Origin: Anniella stebbinsi
Lineage: Eukaryota > Chordata > Lepidosauria > Squamata > Anniellidae
Assembly (NCBI GenBank): GCA_029215795.1
Contig: JARDYH010000002.1
Span: 15,617,001 to 15,681,000, forward strand
Length of the DNA: 64,000 nucleotides
Direction of reading: 5' to 3'
In this document: positions 33,426 through 45,730 of the stretch, piece after piece
Layout: every line of letters starts with the position of its first letter
How positions within the stretch are numbered: position 1 is the stretch's first letter
Position numbers and translations under genes: made by a program
Notes under the pieces: model-generated
The model's database searches: none
What the model saw: only the letters and a program-made list of their open reading frames with translations
Told to the model about the DNA's origin: nothing

Positions 33426-33775
33426 ACACTGAGGAGTTGGAGTCCAGCCATAGGCGTGCATACAGGGTGTGCCCAGGCGTACCCTAATGTCTCTGGAGCC
33501 TCCAGAAAGTGCATATTTCCCTCTGCCATGCTAATGGGGAAATACACACTTTCCGGTGGTTCTGGAATGCTCATTTTTTCACCCCCCCCCACTACTCCAA
33601 TTGGGGCCTTTAAGGCCTTAACATGTGGTTAAGAGGACTTTTAAGGCCCCGATTGAAGTGGAGGAGGGGGAAGCGTGCGCTCCCACTCTCCCACTGCTCC
33701 AATCGGGACCTTAAAAATAAAAAAATAAAATTCCCTGGGTGCACACCCTAATGTAATGTGCTGCACATGCCTATG
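33426..33775. mobile_element. Non-autonomous element, CATAGGCGTGCA ends, perfect 8-bp duplication
   Basis: CATAGGCGTGCATACAGGG begins at about 33451 and TGCACATGCCTATG ends at about 33775, flanked on both sides by AGTCCAGC. The core has the CTCCAGAAAGTGCATATTTC, CACTTTCCGG and CCAATTGGGGCCTTTAAGG words found at 14797 and 48423. The 8-bp duplication fits hAT. The element proper starts at the CATAGG word; the listed start is approximate. Confidence 0.6.
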
Positions 33776-34469
33776 AGTCCAGCTTTCTTATAATGTTTCT
33801 AAACAATACCAAACAAAAGGGACAGATACTCTGGACCAAACAGAGAAAAAATGAGGAAGATGGTTTTGGTCAAACGAACAGTTGTCTCAATAGGGCAGAT
33901 TCTCCCCTTACTATGGATGGACTAAATCTAACCAAGGCAGAACCTGCTTGCAGTACTGCTACCAATAGTGGGGACTTCTGCCTGGAAATCACACTTATCT
34001 GTAATTATACAGCTCCTCAGAGGAATGTGACGCTTTGCCTGGGGTGTATTCCTGCCTAGTTCCTGACTGATGTGCAAGACATTTAATTTGTGTGTATTTT
34101 GATTAATTCATACTGCTGAACTTTTGTTGTTGTTGTCCTGAGTGCATGATCAGATACTAATGACCTAATGAAAAGATTGCTTGCTTTGACCACCTCACCG
34201 GCTCCAGCTTGGAGATGCAACCCCTTGAGGTTTGTCTTTACACGGGGTGCTAGGCTGTGCTTCTTTTAGCGGGAGTACACAATTTCACAGAGTACTAAGA
34301 CGAAGTGGGTCTCAGGTCCTGTCGCTGAGCAAGCTGCTAACAATAGACAATACTGGATTAATGACCCACCCCCTTATGTTAGCCATGCAGGGAAGGACCA
34401 ATTAATATTTAGCAATGACAGCAACACCTTGATGGCATGATGCATATACACCCCTCTCATAGAGAGACT

Positions 34470-34825
34470 GAGACCCCCTCTAGATGGATTCCGTTTGATG
34501 CCTGGTTAGCCGATTATGCGCATAATCACTGAAGCGCTTTATCGTAAATGCTTGTATGCAGGTGGTATTTGAATACTCAACTGGTGACCTTACCGGTTGT
34601 TTCAAATGCGTTTTACAAGTAGTTAATGCGGAGAATCGCTTGTTCACATAGTCAAAATGCGCTTTAACGGCCGGAGCAAAAATAAAACTCGCTATTTAAC
34701 GCGCATTCGATAATGTGCATAATCGAATAGATAACCCGCCTCAACTCCCGATTTACGCTCCACTCTTGTAGAGGTAAAAATTTTAATGAGACTTCAAAGA
34801 ACTTTAAACATCTGTTGTAGAGGCA
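34470..34825 (-). mobile_element. CCTCTACAAG / TGCGCA MITE, inverted copy
   Basis: GACCCCCTCTAGATGGATTC to TTGTAGAGGCA, with CCGATTATGCGCATAATCAC near 34510 and the reverse of AATGCGCGTT near 34700. Confidence 0.7.
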
Positions 34826-36499
34826 GCCAATGACACTCTCAGACATAAGAAAACAGCACCCACAAGTCCCTTCAGAATCTCCTGTCCTGTGGACGTTTTC
34901 CTGTAGCAGCAAGATAGATGCTTTCTAAGAGGCTATGAATCCTACTTGGTTGCCAGTGATTCTACACAGACAATGCTGCTAATGCTGCACTTAATAGAAA
35001 TGCATTGGAGTTTGCGTGTAGAAGAAAAAGCTTTTTGCAAGGAAGAAGGAAGTCCTATAGAGAAGGAAGAATGGGAACTACATCAGCAAGCCCATAGGAT
35101 TTGGCAGTGTGATCTGGCTAAGAGTTTGCCTGGAAAGCACAGCTTTATCATATACGAGGCCTTGGGTTTGATCTCTGATTATTGCTTCCTAGGAAAAATA
35201 ACTAGCAAGAAACAGACATGCACCACTCTGAGAATGCAGTGTGACAGCTGGTCAAAGTAACTGGCACATAGACCAATAACATTGTAGGTAATCTGCCTCA
35301 TACTGCAGGATAACACTGCCTAGCCTAAACTCTTTTATTCCTTTCCACCATGTCTCCAAATGTTGCAAGGCCCTGGGTCATTATTTTCCCTGGACATCTT
35401 GGCGTGGTTAAGTGGGCATTAAACAGGCTGGGTCTAACTACAATACAAATGGCTCATGTCTTGTAGTGAATACAAATGACCACAACTAGGAGCTCATTAT
35501 TTGGCCAACCTTTCAAAGAAAAGTCACCTAGCAGAGCTTTTCTGAATGGTTAGGGGCCTCCTCCAACTAGATCCAGCAGCTGATTTAACCTTTTTAGTTA
35601 AAGCAAATAGCAAATAGCAAATAACAATAAATAGTTCTGCCATTATAAGTTTCAAAATATTACTGCATATCAAAATGATACCTGTTGAGGTAATACCTTG
35701 AAACATGGCATACATGATCCGTGACCTAGTGTGCCAAATTTCAAGCTGATCAGATAAGAATTGCCATAGGTACAAGTTAAAAACTGCTGAAAATTGACAC
35801 ATCCAACAGGCATATCATATATTTCTTTCCGATTTTAATGAAAATTACCAATGTCCTTTAGTTTGGTTTGTTGATGAAGGCATTCCTGCATTGGCTTGGT
35901 GAGGTTCTCAGTAGCAGTTAAAACTTATACAGGTAGTAGAATCCTTGTTAATCCAGGGTGCAGGTCATGTGAACAGATGAATTAGGGTTGAATGCACACA
36001 CATATAGTTGTGTGAATTTATGAACACATGTTCCCTTCAGGGATGTTACATTCAACACCATTTATAATCTACGTACATGTACAGCTAGCTATTCACACAT
36101 AGCATTCAACATGTGTACTATTTACACAGCACATAGATTCCTGATCTGTACACATGTACAGATTCACATATAATGGAGTATACATGTGTTTGTACAGGAT
36201 TCTTTTGGTGATAGCTCTGTGTCCTTTTGCTCATCAAAGATGTGACAGAATACTGAAATCTTCACATGTCCTTGCTGCTGTAGTATCCATACATTTTGAT
36301 TAACAAACAGTAGAAAAAAGGAATTTGAGGCTCTTTAGTTAATAGATGATGATGATGATGATGATTAAAATCAAGCAATTCATCATAACAGTGCTGCTGC
36401 TAATCTACATATAAATAAGTCCGACAGTATCTTCAGTATGACTTGCATAGTATTGTGCTTTCTGGGAAATGTACTAGTTCTAGCTAAAACATTATAAAT

Positions 36500-36591
36500 A
36501 TAAGTAGTCCAATTGTATATAGTTTTATGTATTTTATCACGTTGTTGTTCCCCGCCTCGATCTAGACGGAGAGGCGGGTAAGAAATAAATC

Positions 36592-36629
<38 letters not shown>

Positions 36630-36630
36630 A
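36500..36630 (+). mobile_element. LINE tail with (ATT)n
   Basis: CCCCGCCTCGATCTAGACGG and GAGGCGGGTAAGAAATAAAT lead into (ATT)n at 36592-36628. The first words recur antisense in the tail of the element at 60390. Confidence 0.55.
36592..36628. repeat. (ATT)n microsatellite
   Basis: Twelve or so ATT units at the end of a LINE tail. Confidence 0.9.
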
Positions 36631-37304
36631 AACGTTAGCTACCAAATACATTATGATGAAGCGGTTAACAAAAATCAAAATATCTGCTAACAAGAGTTTG
36701 GGTTTTTTATGAGTTCTTATAGAAAGTATTTTATAATATTTTATTGTATATTTATTTATTTATTGTCTATTTGCATTTGTATCCCATTGCATTTTTTAAA
36801 ATCCTGTATGCCACCTTGACAGCATTCTATCCTTACAGATGGGCTAAAATTAATTTAAATGAATGATATTTAATTCAGAGACAGAAAGAGGGAAAGAAAC
36901 AATAGGAACAATTCACATAACTATTCAATGTCTCTAAACAAATCCGAACAAAAAAATAAGAGGGGATGGAGTCCAATAAATCAATTATTTAGCACTAGTG
37001 AGCAATAAGGATCTCTTCTCAGGCCTGTCTGCTGCTAACACAGCCCTGGCCTCGAAGGCCTCAGCCTGCCACTCTGTCCTACTACCTCAGCACAAACTAG
37101 GCCCAACTGTGCACCTTAATATACACGTCTGAATTCTCTGTAATGAGCATGGGGCCAGCCATGACGTTCAACAGGGTGAAGTGACTCACTTCAAGCAGCA
37201 ACTGGTGGGGAGAAAGATGAAGGCAGAAATTGATATCTGAATGGTGTAGCAAGACTGTGTTGGCCGTAACACACAGCGTCATTAATAAGGAACTATTCCT
37301 GGGT

Positions 37305-37413
37305 TGATGCGTAGTTAGTCCTACATAGAGTAGACCTGTGAATGTAAATTAGTCACAATTAACTTAAGTCCCATTCATTTCCATTAGTCTAATCTAGGTA
37401 GGACTAACTACCT
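37305..37413. repeat. Palindromic repeat, TAGTTAGTCCTAC / GTAGGACTAACTA
   Basis: GTAGTTAGTCCTACATAGAG and CTAGGTAGGACTAACTAC are inverted around AATTAGTCACAATTAACTT. Confidence 0.6.
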
Positions 37414-37434
37414 GATATGCTCAGGGTTGGTTGT

Positions 37435-37755
37435 TAGGGTGACCATATGAAAAGGAGGACAGGGCTCCTGTATCTTTTAACGGTTGTATAGAAAAGGGGA
37501 TTTCAGCAGGTGTCATTTGTATGCATGTAGCACCTGGTGAAATTCCCTCTTCATCATAACATTTAAAGCTGCAGGAGCCCTGCCCTTGTGACCGGATAAA
37601 AAAGAGGACACGGCTCCTGCAGCTTTAACTGTTGTGATGAAGAGGGATTTCACCAGGTGCTGCAGGCATACAAACGACACCTGCTGAAATTCCCTTTTCT
37701 ATGCAACTGTTAAAAGATACAGGAGCCCTGTCCTCCTTTCCATATGGTCACCCTA
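37435..37755. mobile_element. hAT-like MITE, TAGGGTGACC family
   Basis: TAGGGTGACCATATG to CATATGGTCACCCTA with both arms. No flanking duplication; another repeat starts directly at its right end. Confidence 0.8.
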
Positions 37756-37756
37756 A

Positions 37757-37875
37757 CAGAAGTGGGCAACTTGTGGTCCTCCAGATGTTTTGGCCCACAA
37801 CTTCCACAATCCCTCACATTGGCTATGCTGCCTAGGGCTGATGGGAGTTGTAGGCTGAAACATCTGGACGGCCGC
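37757..37875. repeat. Squamate palindromic repeat
   Basis: TCCTCCAGATGTTTTGGCCC to GTAGGCTGAAACATCTGGAC; abuts the MITE ending at 37755. Confidence 0.6.
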
Positions 37876-38490
37876 CCCTACACGAAGGCCCAAGGCTATT
37901 CGTTCAGAGCAAAGAGGTAAGGGGTGAATATTTGGCAGGAACATACACTTGATTTTCCTTTCCATTTCCACAAATATGAGAGTGAATGATGTGAGCCCAG
38001 TCAATGGAGGCTTCATTTGAATATATTCCATTCTGAGCGGGTTGGGGCAGTTGGCTTTTTGAATGGCTTTGGGGGCTTAAGGCCATTGATCAGTCTGTGA
38101 GCCGAAGAGTTGACTGGCTGGTTCTGCTGAGAAGGAAAGGCAATTCGGAGGTGAATTCTTTGTGACTGGAGGAGCAAACACTAGGTTTATGTAGATACTG
38201 GCTGATATGGGAGAATGAAAAGAAGGCCTCAAACATGCTACCAGGGACAGTCACGTGCACTTTTCTGGGGTCCAGGGGAGTCCAGAGCCTGTTACCATAA
38301 ATGTGGGTGGGGTGGCTGGGGGGCTGAGACTGAATAGTGGAATATCGCTGAGCACATTTCATGTAAGTTGGTGTGAGATTTTCTGGAGCCCATCAAAAGC
38401 AGGGTTGGAAGAAATGAATAAGCAACATTCTTAACAGTGAACTCCTGGCTGTAATTTAATTATGTGGAGATGACACTTCTTTTGAATCCC

Positions 38491-38576
38491 TTCTCTCTCT
38501 CTCTCTCTCTGTCTCTGTCTCTCTCTCTATCTCTCTCTCTCTGTGTCTCTGTCTCTGTCTCTCTCTGTGTGTCTCT
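38491..38576. repeat. (CT)n / (GTCTCT)n low-complexity tract
   Basis: A pyrimidine-rich tract of about 85 bases. Confidence 0.9.
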
Positions 38577-38874
38577 TTAAAATCTCCTATGGAATGTCAG
38601 GAAAACAATGGAAAAATCCAGGATTTCAGTGTAGCTGTGATTGGCAAACACAGCATCGTGTCCTGTCCTGTCCTGTCCTCTCCCCCCACCCCCCTCTGCC
38701 ACTCCAAACAAAAGGTAGAAACTCTATCATACCCATCCATTCAGTGGGCAACCTTTTTGCCCCCAAGGGCTACATAGATTGATAGGCATGTGCCACATGT
38801 GGGTGATATTGGGTGGTGCCGGAACTAGCATCCACATTGCCCCATCTCACACTTACACACACTGTGGCTTAATT

Positions 38875-39379
38875 CGGACGACACATTAGGCAACGGAGGA
38901 GCGGGGAACAATCGTCAGTTGTGTTGCTTATTGTGTCGTTTGGAGGGAAACACACAACACATACACAACTGACAGTATGTTAATCAGGCACTTTAAACAA
39001 CGGAGCGAAACAACGGGCTTGCACGTTGTTTAGCACGAAGCTCCATTGTTTAAAGTGTCATCCGAATTCAGCCCCCCCTTTCTCCGTGGACTATTCCATT
39101 TCAGAATAGAGTTCTGCTGCCTAGAGCAGCCAACCCCCCCTCCCCCCGGCTGCTCTATGCAGCCGGCAGAACTCACGGTGCCTGCTGGGATATGGCTGGA
39201 GGACACAGGGAGGAGAGGCTGCAACTAAAATGGCCGCCGCAAGTTCGTAGCAGCTGGGGCGTTTGCCGGTGCCGAGCAGCGCTGGCTGCAGCATATCGTC
39301 TGTGAAGCTCCTCCTGCCTAACGCACGGTCAGTACGTTATTTATCCCTCCGTTGCCTAATATGTCGTCCGAATTGAGCC
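38875..39379. mobile_element. Harbinger-like element, GGCTGAATTCGGAC family
   Basis: GGCTTAATTCGGACGACA to GTCGTCCGAATTGAGCC with the full interior, nearly collinear with the copy at 11157. Flanks TGT and ACA do not match. Confidence 0.75.
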
Positions 39380-39434
39380 ACAGTCATTCTCATTCATGGA
39401 AGATAAGGCTATCAATGGCTATTAGTCACGATAG

Positions 39435-39890
39435 GCCTGTTCAGATAACACTAGGGTGACCATATGAAAAGGAGGACAGGGCTCCTGTATCTTTAACAGT
39501 TGCAAAGGACAGGGAATTTCAGCAGGTGTTGTTTGTATGCATATATAACCTGATGAAATTCCCTCTTCATCACAACAGTTAAAGCTGCAGGAGCCCTGTC
39601 TCTTGACCATGTACAAAAGAGGGCAGGGCTTCTGCAGCTTTAACTTTGTGATGAAGAGGGAATTTCACCAGGTTCTGCTTATATACAAATGGCATTTGCT
39701 GAAATTCCCTTTTCTATGAAACTGTTAAAGATACAGGAGCCCTGTCCTCCTTTTCATATGGTCAGCCTAGATAACACCCTCTGCTAACCCTTTCATAGCT
39801 AAGTCATGGTTCACATGACACACTAAGCCATAACGTTTAACTCAAAATGCTTTGACCACCGTGGCTTAGCGTGTCATCTGAATAGGGTCA
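39435..39890. repeat. Palindromic MITE, CCTGTTCAGACAACACGC ends, interrupted
   Basis: CCTGTTCAGATAACAC at the left, TGTCATCTGAATAGGGTC at the right and ACACACTAAGCCATAACG inside, split at 39452-39769 by a hAT-like MITE. Confidence 0.6.
39452..39769. mobile_element. hAT-like MITE with perfect 8-bp target duplication, nested
   Basis: GATAACAC flanks it at 39444-39451 and 39770-39777. The target is a second palindromic element of the CCTGTTCAGAYAACAC type (39435-39890), so the order of insertion is known. Confidence 0.9.
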
Positions 39891-39894
39891 CTCT

Positions 39895-40065
39895 ATATAT
39901 TACTTCCAGTATCAGGCAGAGGCTGTATGTCTCCGAGTATCAGTTGTTGAGAAGCACAAGCAGGAGGTAGCTATTATGCTCATATCTTGCTTGTGGGCTC
40001 CCCATGAGCATCCAATAGGCCTTTGGTCTGATCCAGCACAGCTTTTATTTCCATTATGTTCATCC
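39895..40065 (-). repeat. Interspersed repeat, CCCTGCTGGATCAGGCC type, antisense
   Basis: TGGGCTCCCCATGAGCATCC and CTTTGGTCTGATCCAGCACA are the reverse of the copy at 9655. Confidence 0.5.
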
Positions 40066-40077
40066 CCACAACACATT

Positions 40078-40304
40078 GGTTGAATTCAGACAACACGATA
40101 GTCAATGGTGGGGTAATAATCGACTTTACAGTTGTTCATCTAGGGGGTACTCCCTACACAACATGGTAATAAATAATCAACCGTGGTGTGGATTAGGATC
40201 AGCGCTGAGTTGACTATGGCAGCATTCGGACGACACGATAGTCAATACAACTGACGATTGTTTCCCCCCACCCCAGTTGCTTATTGTGTCATCCGAATTC
40301 AGCC
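40078..40304. mobile_element. Harbinger-like element, deleted copy
   Basis: GGTTGAATTCAGACAACA to GTCATCCGAATTCAGCC, with a second internal GCAGCATTCGGACGACAC at about 40220, so it is rearranged and lacks the GC-rich centre. Confidence 0.6.
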
Positions 40305-40740
40305 ACTGTTTCCTGCTGCCCTCAAACACAGAGAGAGAGGGGGGGGGGGCTTGCATCTATCCTCATTTTTGTGGAAATGGAGAAGAAAATGCAGTTTACC
40401 CCTAAATATTCACCCCTTCCCTCTTTGCTCTTTAGGGCCTTGTTTTTTAAACTCAACCTTCTCAAAACGCTAACATATAAACTTAACCTCTGAGGAATAC
40501 CTGTACACTAGTAATAGCCTAAATGTTATTTTAAAACGAAATTAATTGCCGTGCCAATAAAAATTAAAAATAATCCATCATTATTATCCCTACGTTACAG
40601 GCTGAGTGTGTGTCTGATAGATAGAGTAGTTTACAATAGCCTTGCTATTAGTTCAGTGTTAATATACCCACATGGCTGGGCGGAGGGGGGGATTATCATC
40701 ACAGCCTCTCCCACCCCAACCCAGTGCTTGGCAGAAGGGA

Positions 40741-40915
40741 GGGGCTCTAGCTCAGTGGCAGACCTCCTGCTTTGCATGCCAAAAGTTTCCTGGTTCAATT
40801 CCCAGCACCTCCAGGTAAAGATGAAAAAACACCTGCCGGAAAACCTGCTGCCAGCCAGTGTCAACAACGCTGGGTGCCTGACTCGGGAAAAGGCAGCTTC
40901 ATATGTTCCTATGAC
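40741..40915 (+). mobile_element. tRNA-derived SINE
   Basis: GGGGCTCTAGCTCAGTGGCA carries an A box and GGTTCAATTCC at 40792-40802 a B box, in tRNA-like spacing. The body ends AAGGCAGCTTCATATGTTCC. Right after it comes half of a palindromic repeat (40917-40975). Confidence 0.75.
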
Positions 40916-40977
40916 TACACCTGGAGGGCACCAGGTTGGGGAAGGCTGGTGCCCTCCAGATATGTTAGACTGTGCTA

Positions 40978-41030
40978 CAGGGTTGTGCTACAGGGTTGTT
41001 TTACAAGACAACCCTATAGCACAACCCACT
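40978..41030. repeat. Short hairpin GGGTTGTGCTACAGGGTTGT
   Basis: GGGTTGTGCTACAGGGTTGT and ACAACCCTATAGCACAACCC pair around an 8-base loop. Confidence 0.6.
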
Positions 41031-42368
41031 GTTATTAACTAGTTTTTGGGCTCCTTCTTTTTAAAGGGAAAGTACAGGCTGAGGAGAGGTATGCCGTGAA
41101 TTTGACTGCAACAGTTATGCTAGGGGAGGGGGGATTGACCCTTTCTTTGGAGATCATTTCTCCATGCAGATGGGAAAACAGTTGGTGTGTGTGATTTTGA
41201 TAGCAAAAATGACCCACTGGGAAAGCATTAACCACACAATCCCTATTACCACTGCTACAGTTAGCTTTGTCGTTGTCCCTCACCGCCTCCCCAAGATTGC
41301 ATTTTCCTAAAGCACAACAACATCCATCTGTAGTTCTTTGAGCCTCAGGCCTACTATTAAATAGTGCTTTAAAATACTGCAGTGAAAGTTGTTACACCTT
41401 CATCCTGAACCTAATCATTTTCTGTAGGGAATTGACTGGTTTGGATTTGCAGGAGAGAAAAAACAAAAACCCATGCAAAACACAGGTTGCAGCGTAGATC
41501 AATTTAGTTAAATTGTGCCCACACAACCTGGGGCTGTCTATACTCTTTGAAAGTCCTGTGGTGGTTATACAATGCAGCAGCCACCTCACAGCCATCGCGG
41601 GGCTTTCCCACGAAGGAGTGAATTAAAAAAGTTGGGGGCTTACCCTGACACTTTTGCTGGAGTGAGGTGAGTATGGTGCATCTGCCACCTGATTGGTTGC
41701 CATTTGCCCGGACTGAGGACAGGGGTGAGCCTGGCAAGCAGAACAGCCGCTGGAAGGCCCACACCTTCCCTCTGCATCGGGATTAGCCACTGCCAGCCAG
41801 CAGCAGAGAAGTGCGGAGGTTTCCTAAACACACTGGCAACCCAGCACCGTCAAGACAGCCCCTCAGCCAGATCATGCACTCTGTTGCAAGCAGAAGCCTT
41901 GCACTTCATTCACTTGCATGCAAGCTTGAGCTCATGTTCCTGGGATGTGCTAATGCAGAGAGGTCTGTGGGTAGTATTGTTTGTTGCAGCTGGAGATAGG
42001 CAGAGAGCTGAGTTTGGAGCTCTGGAAACATCTTTAGGGTGCAAGAGCCCCCCCCCCCATGGAATCCAATGGGGGGAGCTGGAATGTTAATGCTATGTCT
42101 CTCCACCTACGCTCAACCTATATATATGTGGAAATAACCCACATATATCAGAAAACTAGCATTAGCCTTCCTAATTTCATTCCAAGGAAACCAAACCCCT
42201 GGCTCAGGGTAAACCCTTGCACCCCTGGAGTTTTCACCACTCAAGGAAATTGGGATTTGCATGGAAAGAACTTAGTTGGCTATACTTTCCTTTTTAATAT
42301 AAAACAGTTCAAATGAAAACCCCTGTGAGTGGAATAGGTAATTTAGGGTGGGGTGGATGGCATATAAG

Positions 42369-42688
42369 TAGGGTGACCAGATAAAATCCTGGTCAGGGCT
42401 CATGTAACTTTAACAGTTGTAGAGAAAAGGGAATTTCAGCTGGTGTCATTCGTATGCAATTAGTTCCTGGTGAAATTCCCTCTTCATCACAACAGTTAAA
42501 GGTGCATTCACTATACTAGAGTGATCATATACAAAAGAAGGCAGGGCCCTTGCAACTTTAACTGTTGTGATGAAGAGGGAATTTCACCAGGAACTAATTG
42601 CATACAAATGACTCTGGCTGAAATTCCCTTTTCTCTACAACTGTTAAAGTTACATGAGCCCTGACCTGGATTTTATCTGGTCACCCTA
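42369..42688. mobile_element. hAT-like MITE with perfect 8-bp target duplication
   Basis: TAGGGTGACCAGATAAAATC to ATCTGGTCACCCTA. CATATAAG flanks it exactly at 42361-42368 and 42689-42696. The ends match the right end of the copy at 11856. Confidence 0.9.
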
Positions 42689-42721
42689 CATATAAGCCTA
42701 AAAATCATTCTCTCAAACCAA

Positions 42722-43160
42722 GGCAGGATCTGCACTATTGCTTTCTAACGGTTTATAATGGTTTTGACAACTGTTCAGGCCCAGGACACATCCATATACC
42801 ATTTTCAAAACTTTTTCAAAATATTATATTCCACTTTTAGGGCAGGGCTTCTTTATCTTTAAGAGTTGCACAGAAAAGGGAATTTCAGCAGGTGTCATTT
42901 GTATGCATGCAGCATCAGGTGAAATTGCCTCTTTATCACAACAGTTAGAGCTGCAGGAGCTATACTAGAGTGACCAGATACAGAAGATGGCAGGGCTTCT
43001 GCAGCTTTAACTGTTGTGATGAAGAGGGAATTTCACCAGGTGCTGCATGCATACAAATGACACCTTCTGAAATGCCCTTTTCTGTGCAACTGTTAAAGAT
43101 ACAGGAGTCCTGTCTCCTTTTCCGTATGGTCACCCTATGCTGGGTGTAGATCTGGCCTTC
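42722..43160. repeat. Palindromic MITE, GGGCCAGATCTACAC group, split by a hAT-like MITE
   Basis: GGCAGGATCTGCACTATTGC at the left and GGGTGTAGATCTGGCC at the right, with 42838-43137 inserted between. Confidence 0.6.
42838..43137. mobile_element. hAT-like MITE nested in another palindromic repeat
   Basis: It begins at TAGGGCAGGGC with part of the left end lost and ends GGTCACCCTA. It splits a GGCAGGATCTGCAC to GTGTAGATCTGGCC element (42722-43160). Confidence 0.75.
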
Positions 43161-45376
43161 TGAACCCTAGCCCTTCTTGCTGTCTTGCCTATTCTATGTA
43201 ATCCTTTCCCTCTGTAGATCGACGTAACAACGATGGTGCAAGGCTTACTATGGTCTCCCCCCAGCCCCGTTGCTGCCGCCGCCACACGACCCCATCATTT
43301 CAAGAACATTTACACCACAATCTTAGCAGGTTCACTTCCTCCGTGGAAAGCTTTCATAGGATGAAAGCGCTGCTGTTGTTTGCTTTTAAAATGAGCCAAT
43401 GGGCTATTCGGGCTGCCACAAGGCAGTTTTTTTTTTTTTTTGAGCCAAAATCTTTGCTGCTTCGATTTAAACACTTGATCCCTTTCCCTCCCCTCAGGGG
43501 CAACTTGAAACAGTCTGAAACAAGCGACACGGGGAGGGCCACTTCCCCAAGAAGAAACCACACACGCTGGCACTAGGACCTCACAGACTCTTATTTGAAA
43601 TGCTGGCTGGTAGCGTGTCAGTGGTACAGAGACGGAACAGCTCTTGCTGTTACACAAGACAAGGGGCAGCAGCGGCTGCAGCAGGAGCATCCTTTACATT
43701 TTGAAAGGTATTTCTTTTATGTGCTAGTTATCTTCAGCATCCTTAACCTTCCAGGCGCATTTATCAGTGCCTAACAGAGCCAGCTGCATTGCCAGATCCC
43801 GGTGGCTGCGTTTCCCCCGCCTCCCCTTCATACCTGTGTTTTCTTCTGTCCATAGAGCAGACAGGAGCAACAGTGCCATAAAGAAATGGGCTAGTTATTT
43901 TCTTGCTGGCAGGATCCAGGGGGCCCATTTCACGCCAAAAAGTGTAAGTAGATTTTGTATGATTTGCCCTTGCCATGCTGATTGCTGATCGCATCTTCGT
44001 CTTTTGCAAAGCATACCTTCTAGAAACCTGCCAACCGTCTTGCGGGTAGGGAGAGCCCCCCCCCCCCCTGCAATTTATTAAATAAAATGTTTGTAGTTGT
44101 TGTGGAGAAACATACAAAAGAGCCCTTGGAAAGTCCTGAGAGAGGCATCTTTGTATGATCAGAGACGTTTTTCATCGTTCCCCCCACCCCAAGTGTTTTC
44201 CATGGCCACTGAGGGTAGGGCAAGAGGTAAAGCCCTTGCATTGGATCAAGAATGACTTGGGTTGAAAACAGGAAGAAGCCAGTAAGTGTGGGAAGCCAAA
44301 GTATTTAAATTTAATCCAATTTAATCCCATTGTCCTCAGTGAAATCAAATACTTCTCAGTCTACTTTCGTGCATTTAAATTGTGGACTAGATTCCACAGG
44401 AGTAGAGGGTCTAAATTTAAAACCACCAGGCAAAAGCACCGAATGGTTTTTCTCCATGCTATCACAGACCTTTAAAAACAATTCTGTGGTGTTCTAGAAA
44501 CAAGTATCCAATCTGCACGTCAGGCTACGAACAGCTACTATGTGGAGTGATGCCTCCATGTAGCGGCTGTATAATATGTATGGGCCTAAATTTTCAGTGA
44601 TAAAGCACATCACTCATAATACCACTCTTTTGCAAAAAGAGGTGCGCTGCAGTCCTAAACACGTTTAGTCTTATTGAGTTAGGCTTGCCAACTTTATGTT
44701 CTATGCCTTGCACCTTGCAGGCGTGGTCCACATATAAATGGCTACTTTTTCATTAAGAAGAGGACCAAACCAGATGCTCAGCATCGGAACTGGGTCTGTG
44801 AACCCGGGCCATCGCCGAACAGCTGCAAAGCAATAAGGGAGGGTGTAACATGCAGCAGAAAAGTGGCTGAAGGGAAGACGAGTGCAGTCTTTCCCCTGTT
44901 CGATGCCACTTTCTCCAAAGATGCAGCAAGAACTCTGATTGTGGGGAGAAAGGATGGGTAGAGAAAAGTTTTGCCCATCCTTCACTTCCATTGCAAATTG
45001 CACCATCTTGCTTCTGCTTTGTACCTATTTAGTGATTGTGGTTACTAACCTGGGTTCTGTTGCCAATGTCTAGTTCAGCCCTGAGTAGGAGGTCTATTAA
45101 AGTCCCGTCTATTTACTTCTGTCCTTTCGTTTCATTTGTTACATTTCTATACTGCCCAATAGCCAAAGCTTTCTGGCTGGTTTATGAAGATTTAATGTGA
45201 ACTGGAATTTTTGGGATACTTTGACAAACCTTAAACCTGTTGCTTGGCTGATGCTGAAGGAATCTGTTTTGTTTTCAATCACTGATAAGATTAGTCTTAC
45301 TTGGGCTACTTTCTTTTATTTTCCCATCCTTAATGTTCCCAGAAGATGTGCAATTTTATTCACTATCAGAAACTCA
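43138..45376. other. Non-coding stretch with a CpG-containing block
   Basis: 43210-43850 has more CpG and GC than its surroundings (GCTGCCGCCGCCACACGACC) and could be a promoter or unannotated first exon, but no start codon plus donor pair is convincing. 44650-44690 has a piece of the common GCAGTCCTAAACACG-type repeat. Confidence 0.35.
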
Positions 45377-45730
45377 GACCCCCTCTACAAGAATTCGGTT
45401 TGACGCCTGGTTCTTTGATTATGTGCATCTTCCCGGAAGCGCTTTATGGCAAATGACTGTACGTGGGAGGTAACTGAGCGCACAACTGGTGGCCTTACCG
45501 GTTGTTTGAAATGCGCTTTAGAAGTAGTTAATGCGGAGAATCGCTTGTTTACATAGTCAAAATGCGCTTTAACGGGCCGCAGTAAAATAAAACTTGCTAT
45601 TTAACGCGCATTCGATAATGTGCATAATCGAATAGATAACGCGCCTCAACTCCCGATTTGCGCTCTGCTCACGTAGAGGTAAAAATTTTAATGAGACTTG
45701 AAAGAGCTTTAAACCTCTTGTGTAGAGGCA
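45377..45730 (-). mobile_element. CCTCTACAAG / TGCGCA MITE, inverted copy
   Basis: GACCCCCTCTACAAGAATTC to TTGTGTAGAGGCA, closely collinear with the copy at 34470. GATTATGTGCATCTTCC replaces the palindrome near 45417. Confidence 0.7.

Larger units (their letters stand above)
34826..37304. other. Non-coding AT-rich stretch
   Basis: Contains the LINE tail at 36500-36630, a GAT repeat at 36346-36365 and another tail-like piece near 36750-36830. No exon seen. Confidence 0.5.

Noticed and set aside
40741..40815. Possible functional tRNA gene
   Set aside because: A and B boxes are present, but the stems do not pair well and the sequence continues into a SINE body with the AAGGCAGCTTC tail, so it is a retroposon.
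40551..41042. 163-codon + strand frame
   Set aside because: It runs across a tRNA-derived SINE, half a palindromic repeat and a hairpin, so it is a chance frame through repeats.
41704..42090. 128-codon + strand frame
   Set aside because: No motif, no splice context and no codon pattern; not supported as a gene.
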